Source of the DNA: Bacillus cereus G9842
GTDB taxonomy: Bacteria > Bacillota > Bacilli > Bacillales > Bacillaceae_G
Length of the DNA: 64,000 nt
Direction: 5' to 3'
Assembly (NCBI RefSeq): GCF_000021305.1
Contig: NC_011772.1
Span: forward strand, 906,001-970,000
Below the pieces are notes generated by a model that ran no database searches, was not told where the DNA came from, and saw nothing but the letters and a program-made list of their open reading frames with translations. The position numbers and the translations under genes are program-made. The first letter of the stretch is position 1. The number at the start of each line of letters is the position of its first letter. Positions 1 through 8,791 of the stretch are shown one piece after another.

Positions 1-1
1 T

Positions 2-412
2 GCAAACTGGGTAAACGAAGGTGTGGTTAAATGTAATCTGCCAATGGTTTATGGTGGAGTATTAAATACTCGTGGTAGATTCTTTTCTATGATTCCTTCT
101 AAGACAGGTTGTGTACAATGTCACATTAATTATGCAAGACAATTAAACGATAAACAAGACGAGCAATTAGAAGCTATGAATAACATGGAGTTTACTAGAA
201 ACAATGCTGCTATAAGTCCAAACGTAGCTATTGTAGCTGGAACAATTGTTAATGAAGCATTAAAAATTTTAACGCAGATTGCACAACCTATTTCTTTAGG
301 GAAAGTTATGGAAGTGGACTTTTTAACCCTAGAAACTAATACTGTTTCTTCGTGGGAAAAAATGTTAGATTGTCCTCTCTGTGGTCAAGTAGTTAAAAGT
401 GAAGTGAAGTGA
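2..412 (+). CDS. E1/ThiF-family adenylyltransferase, 3' part
   Basis: The gene runs in from outside the window; codons are open from base 2 and the visible part is about 136 residues. Near its start it reads NWVNEG followed by NLPMVYGG, as in the ThiF/MoeB/HesA (E1-like) fold. Two cysteine pairs, CVQC and CPLC, fit the structural zinc site of this family. Such enzymes adenylate a carboxyl terminus using ATP. An MFS exporter starts 6 bases downstream, so the product may belong to a small peptide-modification and export operon (microcin C-like is one option). The substrate cannot be seen here. Family call good, role uncertain. Confidence 0.8.
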   Translation, partial: ANWVNEGVVKCNLPMVYGGVLNTRGRFFSMIPSKTGCVQCHINYARQLNDKQDEQLEAMNNMEFTRNNAAISPNVAIVAGTIVNEALKILTQIAQPISLGKVMEVDFLTLETNTVSSWEKMLDCPLCGQVVKSEVK

Positions 413-418
413 TTTGAT

Positions 419-1651
419 ATGCTACCTAAAGTTTTTTTTAATAAGAATTATGTAATACTTTTTTCTGGGATGACAATAAGTAAATTAGGAATGTGGTTCT
501 TCACTATAGCAATTCCATTAATTGTTTATGATTTAACCCATTCTCCAAGTAAAATGGCCTTCGTACTAGCATTAGAGCTTGGAGCCCAAGTTATTTTTAG
601 TTTAATAGGTGGGGCATTAGCAGACCAAATGTCTAAAAAGAAGATAATGATAATAGGAGACTATGCTTCAGCGCTTTTTGTACTCGTAGTTCCTATACTT
701 TTTTTAAGTGGTTATAACAGCATAATAGTTATATATATTGCCGCTTTTACCTTATCTGCTTTAGCAGCTTTTCATCATCCTAGTTTTGAATCTGCAGTTC
801 CTGAAATCTTATCTAAAGAGGATCTTATTCAAGGTAACTCATTCTTTAGACTAAGCGAAACGATTATCACATTCTTGGGACCCGCCGTAGCGGGGATTGC
901 AATAGCGCTTTTTGGGAATTCGAATGTTTTATTAATAACAAGTGTGGCCTTCTTTTTATCAGGAACAATATTTTTATTTTTAAAATTTAGAGATTTTGCT
1001 GAAGAAGAGAAGAAACGCCCTGAATTAGTAAAACCTATTGTTGAAGGACTAAGATATGTCTTTGGAACGAAAATTATCTTAGTTGGTTCTCTAGTTATTT
1101 TTGGTATTAATATAGGATTTGGAGCTGTAGAATCTCTTTTTATGTATTACTTGAAAGATTATCTAGGCTTGAGTCCTATAAATATTGGATTAATTTTTTC
1201 ATTACAGGCAATTGGACCAATTTTGGCTGTTTATTTTGCAAGTAAATTTAAACATATTCCAAGAGGAAATGTTATTATTTATTCAGGGATTGTTATAGGA
1301 CTTGCCCAGATGCTCCTGTACTTCTCTCAATTCAGCTTAGTAATTTTAGTATTCTGTCAAATTTTTATTAAAGGATCAGTTACTTTATTAGCTATTAATT
1401 GGTTTACATTGCGACAAGAGACTGTACCTAGCAAGTTGCTCGGAAGAGTTATCAGTTCTACTAGAATGGTAGCATTTTTAGCTTTACCTTTTAGTGCTAT
1501 GATAGCTGGCTTTTTGGCTGAGTCAATAAATGTTTTGTCAATCTTCTTAGTTGCAGGTGCTTTCGCGATAGTATCATCAATCGTAGGTGTAAGTCTTGGT
1601 TTATTTGATAGAAAAAGATTAGATAAGATTCAAAATGATACAGCATTGTAA
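419..1651 (+). CDS. MFS transporter, drug/macrolide efflux type
   Basis: A 410-residue integral membrane protein with about 12 hydrophobic segments, typical in length for MFS exporters of the macrolide-efflux/enterobactin-exporter type. The first cytoplasmic loop has GGALADQMSKKK, the usual MFS loop 2-3 pattern. It starts 6 bases after the stop of the E1-like gene and is followed after 27 bases by a DinB-like gene, so the three are probably one transcript. Exporting the product of the upstream enzyme is a reasonable inference; substrate unknown. Confidence 0.85.
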   Translation: MLPKVFFNKNYVILFSGMTISKLGMWFFTIAIPLIVYDLTHSPSKMAFVLALELGAQVIFSLIGGALADQMSKKKIMIIGDYASALFVLVVPILFLSGYNSIIVIYIAAFTLSALAAFHHPSFESAVPEILSKEDLIQGNSFFRLSETIITFLGPAVAGIAIALFGNSNVLLITSVAFFLSGTIFLFLKFRDFAEEEKKRPELVKPIVEGLRYVFGTKIILVGSLVIFGINIGFGAVESLFMYYLKDYLGLSPINIGLIFSLQAIGPILAVYFASKFKHIPRGNVIIYSGIVIGLAQMLLYFSQFSLVILVFCQIFIKGSVTLLAINWFTLRQETVPSKLLGRVISSTRMVAFLALPFSAMIAGFLAESINVLSIFLVAGAFAIVSSIVGVSLGLFDRKRLDKIQNDTAL

Positions 1652-1678
1652 TTAGTTAAGTGTAAAGGGAGTTATTTT

Positions 1679-2158
1679 ATGAACAAAATTGAACTAATAA
1701 TTATGAATTCTAATGAAGTACGCCGGAGAAGTTTAAATTTATGGAGTTCTATTCCCAGTGAGGTTTTATTTCATAGGGTTGATTCATCTTCAATGACTAT
1801 ATTAGAACAAGTACGGCATGTTTTAGAAGCTGAATATTTATATCTTGAAATTTTAAAGACTAGAAAAAGTTTGCCCTATAGCGATGATGAACCAAATCCT
1901 TTCAATACACGCGATTTTACAACCATTCAAGATGAGGTTGATTTTGCAAAACCTTATCGAAAAAATTTCTTAGATTTTATAATGGGATTAAATGAGGAAG
2001 ATCTTGAAAATATAAAAATAGATCGCTCAGATGTAGGATATACTAGAAACCTTGGAGATATGTTAATGAGAATGGCGTATCATGAAGCCGTACATACAGG
2101 GCAATTATTAAGAGATATGAGGGCTTTAGGTTTAAAAAGACCTCATCTATGGGATTAA
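1679..2158 (+). CDS. DinB-family four-helix protein
   Basis: A 159-residue soluble protein with the DinB/YfiT metal triad: His47 in RHVLEAE, and His135 and His139 in YHEAVHTGQ. This arrangement binds a divalent metal in a four-helix bundle. Members include thiol-dependent transferases, and many are uncharacterised. An AAAGGGAG ribosome site precedes the ATG. It is third in the apparent operon with the E1-like protein and MFS exporter, where a self-protection or tailoring role is possible but not shown. Confidence 0.85.
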   Translation: MNKIELIIMNSNEVRRRSLNLWSSIPSEVLFHRVDSSSMTILEQVRHVLEAEYLYLEILKTRKSLPYSDDEPNPFNTRDFTTIQDEVDFAKPYRKNFLDFIMGLNEEDLENIKIDRSDVGYTRNLGDMLMRMAYHEAVHTGQLLRDMRALGLKRPHLWD

Positions 2159-2258
2159 ATTAAAAATGGTTATCCGTTAGCATTCTAAATAAATGTTTCT
2201 ATTTCTGACGAGTTATACATGTTAAAATATATAACATGAGTATGTAGGGGGAAGAGTT

Positions 2259-2672
2259 ATGAGCACTGAAGAGTTTTTAACAGATATTCATGAGCACACT
2301 CCGAGTTATAGACAGATAAAAATGGAAGCGTTGAGAAGATTTCCTAATGAACGTTTGCAAGTTATTGAATATATATAAGAAAATGCAAGTTTATACGATT
2401 ATTTAATATGTTTGTTAGATATAACACAGAATGCTCTGGTGAATCAATCTGTACGCAAATCGGAAGGCGAGTTAAAGAAGTATGAGTTTACAGCAAGTGA
2501 ATTAGAAATGTTGTTTAGTGGATTCTATGTTGCAGTTAGGCAATTGCCTGAGAACATTGGACCTAAAATTTATGAAGCTATTCGATGCAAAAGTGAAGAC
2601 GTATTATTGAAGTGTTTAGAAGAATCAATAAGAGGGTCTGAAGAAAAGAAAAAAGAAAAAAGCGGATTTTAA
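2259..2672 (+). pseudogene. Hypothetical gene split by an in-frame stop
   Basis: An ATG at 2259 behind a GGGGGAAGAG ribosome site opens a frame of 39 codons that stops at TAA 2376-2378. The same frame continues without another stop to 2672. Read through, the product would be about 137 residues, helical and charged, ending in a Lys/Glu-rich tail. The simplest reading is one gene with a single nonsense change (CAA or GAA to TAA). I do not recognise the family. The downstream part alone has an ATG only at 2408 out of frame and a TTG at 2412. Confidence 0.6.
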
Positions 2673-2694
2673 CATTGAAATTTATCGTACAAAG

Positions 2695-3087
2695 AATTGA
2701 CACTTAAATCCCTCACAAACGTTACAGAAAGATATAAGACCTAAGTTGAAAGAAAAGTAAAAGGTCAATGGATATAGTTATATTGTGCAGTTGATTCAGA
2801 GGGTAATACAATTGATTTTTATCTAAGTAAATCAAGAGATAAACCAGCAGTCAAGCGCTTTTTCAAGAAAGCCTTGGCTTTTTCGCATGTTTCTAAACCT
2901 CGTGTGATAACAGTAGATAAGAACCCTGCCTATCCTGTAGAGATTCAAGTCATTTAAAACAGCAATCTCTATATTGAGTGGTGTCGAATCTATGCATATG
3001 ATAAAAAACGGGCAACTTGTTTTACCGGACAAGTCTGTCCAAAATCAGAAAGAATTTATTCCTAAATGGTTTGGCTTAGCTTCATAA
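2695..3087 (+). pseudogene. IS6-family (IS240-like) transposase relic
   Basis: Broken frames encode recognisable pieces of an IS6-family DDE transposase: in order, a piece around AVDSEGN, then KSRDKPAVKRFFKKA, a piece with VITVDKNPAYP, and a last frame ending QKEFIPKWFGLAS. Several frameshifts separate them and the N-terminal third is missing. No inverted repeats were found. It is an inactive remnant. Confidence 0.6.
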
Positions 3088-3126
3088 GATAGAAATGAAG
3101 AGAAAATTGCTATTCTATGTTTCCAA

Positions 3127-3276
3127 CTAACATTTTTGCACCAGAACCGAATCTTCAACGAATTTACTATGTAACATGGCTAACACCTGCATCCTATTAT
3201 TAAACGGTGTTCCAAATGCACTAACAATTAAGCTAATACCAGTTGCTAATGCTCCAACTACTAATTTCTTGAACAT
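3127..3276 (-). CDS. Small secreted-type peptide, 49 aa
   Basis: A 49-codon frame with a good ribosome site (AAGGGGGATT) 6 bases before its ATG. It begins with Lys-Lys and a hydrophobic run (LVVGALATGISLIVSAFG), like a signal peptide or one membrane segment, and ends EDSVLVQKC. It has no clear mature domain, so it may be a truncated secreted protein or a short export peptide. It lies just downstream of the IS6 relic on the opposite strand, which could have removed its 3' part. Confidence 0.4.
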   Translation of the reverse strand: MFKKLVVGALATGISLIVSAFGTPFNNRMQVLAMLHSKFVEDSVLVQKC

Positions 3277-3468
3277 AATAAATCCCCCTTAATATTTTTT
3301 ATAACTTGCACCTTAAATATATCACTTTTCTTATTTTGTAAATGTTTTGAATTTGTAGAAATGTTTATTTGAATCTTATTAATATTGGTAATTCATTTTA
3401 TTAAGTGGAAAATAGAGGGATTTTTATAGGTATGTAAAAATACATAATAAATGAACCGAATATTATGA

Positions 3469-3563
3469 TATACTCTCAAAGAGCTGATACAAAACTTCTT
3501 TAGATTGGAAAACTAAAGTCTTATCTACCCAATTGTGGGGGCGCCTTATGGCGTCTTTTTTTT
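3469..3563 (+). ncRNA. Candidate small RNA with own promoter and terminator
   Basis: An extended -10 (TG-A-TATACT, -10 hexamer 3469-3474) is followed by about 85 bases without a plausible ORF. A small stem (CTTTAG 3498-3503 with CTAAAG 3513-3518) comes next, then a GC-rich hairpin (GGCGCC/GGCGTC region) and eight T at 3537-3563. This is the layout of a short independent transcript. No known riboswitch core was recognised. The -35 region is poor, so promoter strength is uncertain. Confidence 0.35.
3537..3563 (+). terminator. Intrinsic terminator
   Basis: GC-rich stem GGCGCC-TTAT-GGCGTC followed by a run of T; it ends the candidate small RNA. Confidence 0.7.
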
Positions 3564-3637
3564 ATAAGAAACCTCCAAGCATTCATACACTTGAGGGTTT
3601 ATCAATTGAAAGGTAGGGCTGTTTGGAGTTCCTTAAA

Positions 3638-3774
3638 TTAAGAACAAAGCGGGATTATTCCTAAACCAATTAATAGAGCTGCAGCAAACGCTGGAATTGG
3701 CACAGGGATCTCGATACTTTCTACAACTAAGAAGTATTGTGTCCACTTACTACTTTAAAACAAACTAATTGCAT
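3638..3774 (-). pseudogene. Frameshifted copy of a 44-aa hydrophobic peptide gene
   Basis: The reverse strand starts MQLVCFKVVSG and then loses frame after about 11 codons. In the shifted frame it continues QYFLVVE, IPVPIPAF and AAALLIGLGIIPLCS to a stop. This is a decayed paralogue of the intact gene at 39666-39800, and the similarity extends into the downstream hairpin (3568-3601). The lesion is a small indel near the GGACAC at about codon 11. Confidence 0.6.
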
Positions 3775-4013
3775 TAATTAAGAGTTTTAGTGCACTACTC
3801 CTTGGAAGTTGATCTTGTAGCGCTCTTTCTCGTAATTCACTATGTTTTCCAAAGAAAATAGTGAAAGGCAAGGCGATGAATACATTTACAAAATGACAAA
3901 ACTGTAAGAATACACGAATGTTTGTAAGAAAGTTCGATGTTTTCCTTTTTCTTTTTTTATTATAGTGAAAAAGAAGGACGAAATATTCTCTTATGTAGGA
4001 AAGGAAGATAATA

Positions 4014-4343
4014 ATGATTGATCTATTAAATAAATGGATGTTAGAAAGTACAGGCAATTTCAATATCGTTGTAGGAATTACAGCACTTCTATTTTTGGGT
4101 TCAGTAATTGCACTTATTATTATTTACAAAAAAATTGGTAAACCAGATGAAAGCACAAATGCTATTTATTTAAAAATTACTTCTCGTATGTTTACTACTC
4201 AAATTCTAATGAATGCTATATTTATTTCTTTAGTTGGTAAAGATATTGAGAATTTCCGTCAAATCTTTATATTATTTGAAGCTTTTGTATTTTTTATTGG
4301 AGCTATTTATTCGTTTAAATTATATAGACAGGAATATAAATAA
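4014..4343 (+). CDS. Small membrane protein, 109 aa
   Basis: A 109-residue protein with three or so membrane segments (residues about 18-38, 58-72, 82-102) and a short basic loop after the first. GGAAGATAAT precedes the ATG. No family recognised. It sits directly upstream of the IS3 element, whose left end begins 27 bases after its stop, so any following gene of its operon may have been cut off. Confidence 0.6.
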   Translation: MIDLLNKWMLESTGNFNIVVGITALLFLGSVIALIIIYKKIGKPDESTNAIYLKITSRMFTTQILMNAIFISLVGKDIENFRQIFILFEAFVFFIGAIYSFKLYRQEYK

Positions 4344-4420
4344 TTCACTTGCAAGAAACAATAAAAAAACTGCACCCCAATTGTTAGACACAGTCTAACA
4401 ATTGGAGGTGTAGTTTTTTT

Positions 4421-4942
4421 ATGACTAAATTTACTTCAGAAGACAAAATGAATGCAGTAATACATTATCAAGATGGAAGTGAGAGTATAAAAGATATTGC
4501 GAAATCATTGGGAGCGAATCACGAAGTGGTTCGCATGTGGATAAAACAATTTGAATATCATGGAATCCGGGCCTTTGAAAAAGGCTATACAACGTATTCT
4601 GCACAGTATAAACTAGACGTACTAAATTATATGTTCGAAAATGGGACGTCTCCAAACGAAACGGCAGTCATTTTTAATATTTCTTCACCTGGACTTATTA
4701 GAAAATGGCGTATTCAGCTACATCAAAAAGGAGTAGACGCCCTTAAATCGAAGAAAAAGGGGCGTCAATCTATGACTAAGGACAATCAAAAATCAATTAA
4801 GAAACAAACACAAACAGAAGAGTCAGTAGAAACATTACAAGCTGAATTGGAGCGTTTGCGTATGGAGAATGCTTATTTAAAAAAGTTGAATGCCTTAGTT
4901 CAAAACAAGGAAAAATCACCAAACAAGATAAGGCGCAAGTAA
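4421..4942 (+). CDS. IS3-family transposase OrfA
   Basis: A 173-residue OrfA with two helix-turn-helix blocks (about residues 5-50 and 60-105, including SESIKDIAKSLGANHEVVRMW) and a C-terminal leucine-zipper-like coiled coil (TLQAELERLRMENAYLKKLNA). In this family OrfA binds the ends, and the active OrfAB fusion is made by -1 programmed frameshifting near its 3' end. An ATTGGAGGTG ribosome site precedes it, inside the left end of the element. Confidence 0.9.
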   Translation: MTKFTSEDKMNAVIHYQDGSESIKDIAKSLGANHEVVRMWIKQFEYHGIRAFEKGYTTYSAQYKLDVLNYMFENGTSPNETAVIFNISSPGLIRKWRIQLHQKGVDALKSKKKGRQSMTKDNQKSIKKQTQTEESVETLQAELERLRMENAYLKKLNALVQNKEKSPNKIRRK

Positions 4943-5782
4943 TCTATGAACTAAGGAAAGCATTTCCGGTGCAGGCACTTTTAAAATTAGCAGAACTCCC
5001 ACGAAGTACATATTATTACTGGATACAGAATTCTAATCGACCAGATAAAGATAAAGAGCTAAAGATCCTTAATTCAAAACATTTACGATGAACACCAAGG
5101 TCGTTATGGATATCGCCGTATTCGCGATGAGTTAATGAACGAAGGACACAAAATCAACCATAAAAAAGTTCAACGAATTATGAAAGAGTTAGGTTTAAAG
5201 AGTCTAGTTCGTATGAAAAAATATCGCTCGTATAAAGGACAAGTAGGTAAGATTGCGCCAAATATTTTAGAACGTAATTTTAAAGCTGAAAAGCCGAACG
5301 AAAAATGGGTTACAGACATAACAGAATTTAAATTATGTGGCGAGAAGCTCTACTTATCACCGATGTTAGATCTATTTAATGGAGAGATAATCGCTTATAC
5401 AATTGATTCAAGACCAACCTATTCACTTGTATCGAAGATGTTGGAGAAGTCTTTTCAACAATTGACAGAAGAAGACGAACTCCTTATTCACTCTGATCAA
5501 GGCTGGCATTATCAAATGAAGAAGTATCGTCACGCCCTAAAGGAACGCAAGATTACGCAAAGTATGTCTCGTAAAGGGAACTGTTACGATAATGCGGTTA
5601 TTGAAAGTTTCTTTGGTATTATGAAATCTGAATTTCTTTATCTAAAAGATTTTGAAAGCATAGAACACTTTAAACAAGAATTTGAAAAATATATCGATTA
5701 TTATAATCACAAAAGAATTAAGGCAAAACTAAAAGGCATGAGTCCGGTACAATATCGAACTCATGCCCTAAAGGCTGCCTAA
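4915..5782 (+). pseudogene. IS3-family transposase OrfB, frameshifted
   Basis: The frame overlaps the end of orfA and reads AELPRSTYYYWI, typical of the OrfB start. It is thrown out of frame at about 5070-5075 by one extra A and resumes as IYDEHQGRYGYRRI to the end. The later part keeps the DDE catalytic core: Asp in WVTDITEF, Asp in IHSDQGWHYQ and Glu in NAVIESFFGIMKSE. Because one base breaks it, the element cannot make a full transposase unless the shift is corrected. Confidence 0.8.
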
Positions 5783-5876
5783 TGAAACGACCTGTCTAAC
5801 TTTATGGGGTCAGTTCATTTTGGTGGTCTTTTTTGCATAAAATCTTGTAAAGCAAGAAAAAATAGAATATTAATAT

Positions 5877-5992
5877 TCTAATATTCAATAGAAAGATAAA
5901 TTGTTTAAAAGTTCAAAATAATACATTATAATATATTTAGTAAAATTAACCAATATATATTTTGCTCATTATGTATTAAAGGGGAAATGAAA
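5877..5992 (+). promoter_or_regulatory. esx leader/promoter, copy 1
   Basis: AT-rich leader with TATAAT at about 5927, the block AGTAAAATTAACC and then TTATGTATTAAAGGGG, which includes the ribosome site. A near copy lies at 10761-10874. Confidence 0.5.
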
Positions 5993-6289
5993 ATGGCTGG
6001 ACAAATTCGTATGTCACCAGAGGAGCTTAAATCGAAAGCGGCTCGATATGGACAAGGTGCAAATCAAATTGAGGACATTTTAAGTCAACTACAAAACTTG
6101 CAAAATGAATTAAGAGGAGAATGGGAAGGTCGTGCTTTCGAAGGTTTTGATCAACAGTTCAATGAATTAAAGCCAAAAGTACAAAACTTTGCACAGCTAT
6201 TACAAGAAATTAATATGCAGCTGAATAAAACTGCAGAAGCTGTTGCTTCTCATGATGAAGAATTATCACGTAATTTCGGTTTGAAATAA
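5993..6289 (+). CDS. WXG100-family type VII secretion protein (EsxA-like)
   Basis: A 98-residue two-helix protein with the WXG-type turn at W44-E-G46 (in GEWEGRAF), of WXG100/EsxA length. The start is placed at the second ATG because AAAGGGG lies 8 bases before it; the ATG at 5987 is too close. WXG100 proteins dimerise and are secreted by the EssC ATPase. It heads a substrate locus with LXG and partner genes. A strong hairpin after it (6321-6356) probably makes it more abundant than the genes behind. Confidence 0.92.
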   Translation: MAGQIRMSPEELKSKAARYGQGANQIEDILSQLQNLQNELRGEWEGRAFEGFDQQFNELKPKVQNFAQLLQEINMQLNKTAEAVASHDEELSRNFGLK

Positions 6290-6320
6290 AAATTGTCATA
6301 CTCTATATAACAAGCATTTC

Positions 6321-6357
6321 AAATGAGCCATACAGCTTATATTGTATGGCTCATTTA
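6321..6357 (+). terminator. Strong hairpin after the WXG100 gene
   Basis: A perfect 14-bp stem (AAATGAGCCATACA with TGTATGGCTCATTT) and a short T-rich tail. Likely a terminator or partial attenuator between the WXG100 gene and the toxin genes. Confidence 0.7.
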
Positions 6358-6451
6358 ATTGCATGCCTAGAGCGAGTGATATTGATAGGGATATATATTT
6401 TATGAGATTTCTTTGATGCGTTTGGAAAACTTATAGAAAGGGTTTGAAAGA

Positions 6452-6727
6452 ATGGGACAATTTCAAAGTAATTTACAAACAGCAACGCAAATTGCTACGA
6501 AAATGGGATCAGCCCCTGATAGGATTCAAAGTGCAACAACTCGTTCTATAACAAAGGCGACGCGTACAACATTATCTGTTAACTTCAAAGCACAAGAAGC
6601 GAATCAACAAATGTTAGACTTGACGAAACAATTTTCCGCTGCCTTTCAACAAGCGGTTGATAATATTCATTCGGTATCTAATGAATTTGAGAGAATGGAT
6701 AACGAACTTCACAATACTTTTCGCTAA
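6452..6727 (+). CDS. Small type VII secretion effector-partner protein
   Basis: A 91-residue helical protein with many Gln and Asn, of the SACOL2603-like family found beside LXG toxins. It lacks a WXG motif but has the size and predicted helical hairpin of the small alpha-helical partners that bind LXG domains. GAAAGGGTTTGAAAG precedes its ATG. Together with the next gene it probably forms the targeting complex for the LXG toxin; that function is inferred from gene order. Confidence 0.75.
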   Translation: MGQFQSNLQTATQIATKMGSAPDRIQSATTRSITKATRTTLSVNFKAQEANQQMLDLTKQFSAAFQQAVDNIHSVSNEFERMDNELHNTFR

Positions 6728-6767
6728 TGTGACAACCTACGTAAAGTAAAATAGTAGGAGGAAAAAG

Positions 6768-7130
6768 ATGAGTCAAGATATTGAAAAACAAATTAATCAA
6801 GTAAATCAAAAGTTACGAAGTGTATTTGAAGAACAAGACCGAAATCAATCTGCGATTCAAGCTCAAGAACAAGCGGAAGCAGATTTTTATGAATGTAGAA
6901 GTCGAAATCGTCGTTTGTTTGATCGAATTTTAGGAACTTGGCATGGTGATAGAGAAATGTCCCAGTTTTTTATGAATACGTATCAAGATGCACAACATAT
7001 TGAACGAAAAGTCACATTTGAATTGGAAAACAAAAAAGAAACGTTGCTTAAAGAAAGACGAGACCTTAATGATTTAGAAAACGCCCTTTCCTATCAACAA
7101 CAACAATTAACAAGGGAGGTCAATGCATGA
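6768..7130 (+). CDS. LXG partner protein, DUF3958-like
   Basis: A 120-residue coiled-coil protein, rich in Gln, Glu and Arg, with a heptad pattern through residues 1-35 and 75-115. It resembles the DUF3958-type proteins encoded immediately before LXG toxins. Its stop overlaps the LXG start (ATGA at 7127-7130), so translation is coupled. Probable chaperone or targeting partner that binds the LXG helices. Confidence 0.7.
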   Translation: MSQDIEKQINQVNQKLRSVFEEQDRNQSAIQAQEQAEADFYECRSRNRRLFDRILGTWHGDREMSQFFMNTYQDAQHIERKVTFELENKKETLLKERRDLNDLENALSYQQQQLTREVNA

Positions 7131-8767
7131 GTTTAAATATGTATTTGGGAGAGGTACGAAGCCAAACTCAAAGCATGAATGCTGTATGTACCGCTACTAT
7201 TCAAGGTATGGAACAAGCCATTCAGTCGATTGACGCTTTTGCAGTTGATACTGTTTTACAAGGGCAAACATATAGTAGTGCAAAAGCATTTTTTGTACAA
7301 ACCTTTCGACCTTTGGCACAAGGAATCATTTATTTGTGTGAAGAATTAATCCGTCAAAATGATGCTTTTCCAAGTCAATTTCAATCACAAGTCGCTTCCA
7401 CAGATGTAATTGAACAAGAGATATTAGAACAAATTCGGGAAATTGACCGAATGAAAACAAGTATGGAAGCTGTCAATCAAGCTATGCCAATGCCGGGTAT
7501 GGATGCCATGGTAAATCTTTTTATTGTTATGAGGCAAAAACTGCAAGAAAAGCTGGATCATTTGTATCAATTCAATCAGAACTCTAGTAATAATTATAGT
7601 ACAGCACTTCAATTAGCAGCTAGTATTGCTGCAGGTCTTGCGGAAGTTCAAAGTGGGAAAGGGTTTAGTCCTGCAAGTGGTACATTTAGTATGCAAGGGT
7701 TGAATATGGAATGGACAACTTCAATTCAAGCGATTACAGAAGAGAGGGCACGACAAGCTGCCAATTCAATTGAAGAAGGTGAAATGTGTGGTAAGCTACC
7801 TGAAAAATCTACTGGTGAAAAAATTTGGGACGGTATTGTAGATGGTACGGGACAAGCAGTTAGCGATACAATAGACGGAATAAAAGCTTTAGGAGATTGG
7901 GAAACGTGGGAAAACATGGGGAACGCTGCTTTGCACCCTATTGATACCCTCAGTACGATGTATAATGTATTGTCAGATTCATTTATTAATGATGTAATAA
8001 ATGGAGATGCTGAAAGTCGTGCTAAATGGGGAAGTTATGCTTTAACACAAGTTGGATTAGGACTTATTGGTGATAAAGGATTAAGTAAAGTATCGAAGGT
8101 AGCAACTACTGCAAATCTAACAAAAGGTATGTCCAGAGTAACTAATTCTGCTACATATAGAAATGCAATAAACGTATTAAATAATTTTAATTTAAACATT
8201 GGAAACCGTTTTGCTTATGCTGGTATTGGGGGAAGTTCTTTAAAATCTAGCTTTATTGATACTTATCAAACAGCTAAGGATAAGCTATCACCTTATCAAT
8301 ATACTAAAAGGACTACGGATGGTGACATTTTTGTTGGTAAATTATATGGAGAAGATGTAATTCTTAAAGATGTTAAAGTTGATGAAATTACTTACTCTAA
8401 GAGAACTCGAGAAGAAGCTGAACAACTTCGGAAGGAATTTGATAGGAGTGTGAGAAAAGATTTTCTTAATGCATTGGTAAATGATCCTGTTAAACTGAAA
8501 GAACTCAAAAAAGCGGGAATAACAGATGCTGATATAGAAAGGATGAAAAGAGGAAACAATCCAAAAGGGTGGCAAGTACATCATAACCTCCCTTTAGATG
8601 ATGGAGGAACAAACGATTTTGGAAATTTAACATTAATACAAAATCATCCATATCATAAAGCTATAACTAATACACAACGTACGTTAACTAGACACTTACA
8701 AGAGGGAGATAGTGTAGACGTAAGCTGGCCTATACCAAAACATAACATCTACCCTAAGGGAGAATAA
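7127..8767 (+). CDS. LXG-domain polymorphic toxin with HNH nuclease tip
   Basis: A 546-residue protein. Residues 1 to about 205 form the helical LXG domain used for type VII export. About 225-330 is a linker/pre-toxin segment with GEKIWDGIVDGTGQAV and a small hydrophobic stretch. The C-terminal tip contains the HNH core with His485-His486 in VHHNLPLDDGG, then NDFGNLTLI and a later histidine in PYHKAIT. HNH tips cut DNA in rival cells. The two SUKH proteins downstream are the likely immunity factors. A GGGAGGT ribosome site overlaps the upstream gene. Confidence 0.92.
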   Translation: MSLNMYLGEVRSQTQSMNAVCTATIQGMEQAIQSIDAFAVDTVLQGQTYSSAKAFFVQTFRPLAQGIIYLCEELIRQNDAFPSQFQSQVASTDVIEQEILEQIREIDRMKTSMEAVNQAMPMPGMDAMVNLFIVMRQKLQEKLDHLYQFNQNSSNNYSTALQLAASIAAGLAEVQSGKGFSPASGTFSMQGLNMEWTTSIQAITEERARQAANSIEEGEMCGKLPEKSTGEKIWDGIVDGTGQAVSDTIDGIKALGDWETWENMGNAALHPIDTLSTMYNVLSDSFINDVINGDAESRAKWGSYALTQVGLGLIGDKGLSKVSKVATTANLTKGMSRVTNSATYRNAINVLNNFNLNIGNRFAYAGIGGSSLKSSFIDTYQTAKDKLSPYQYTKRTTDGDIFVGKLYGEDVILKDVKVDEITYSKRTREEAEQLRKEFDRSVRKDFLNALVNDPVKLKELKKAGITDADIERMKRGNNPKGWQVHHNLPLDDGGTNDFGNLTLIQNHPYHKAITNTQRTLTRHLQEGDSVDVSWPIPKHNIYPKGE

Positions 8768-8791
8768 ATAAACTTAGAAAGGGATTTTTAT

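Larger units (their letters stand above)
4371..5812 (+). mobile_element. IS3-family element, IS150-like, about 1.44 kb
   Basis: The ends match in inverted orientation: left TGCACCCCAATTGTTAGACA and right (reverse complement) TGACCCCATAAAGTTAGACA, giving the TG...CA termini of the IS3 family. No clear target duplication flanks it. It contains orfA and orfB in the usual overlapping arrangement. A perfect 13-bp palindrome (4379-4407) just inside the left end precedes orfA; such hairpins limit read-through from outside. orfB has an internal frameshift, so this copy is probably not autonomous. Confidence 0.85.
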
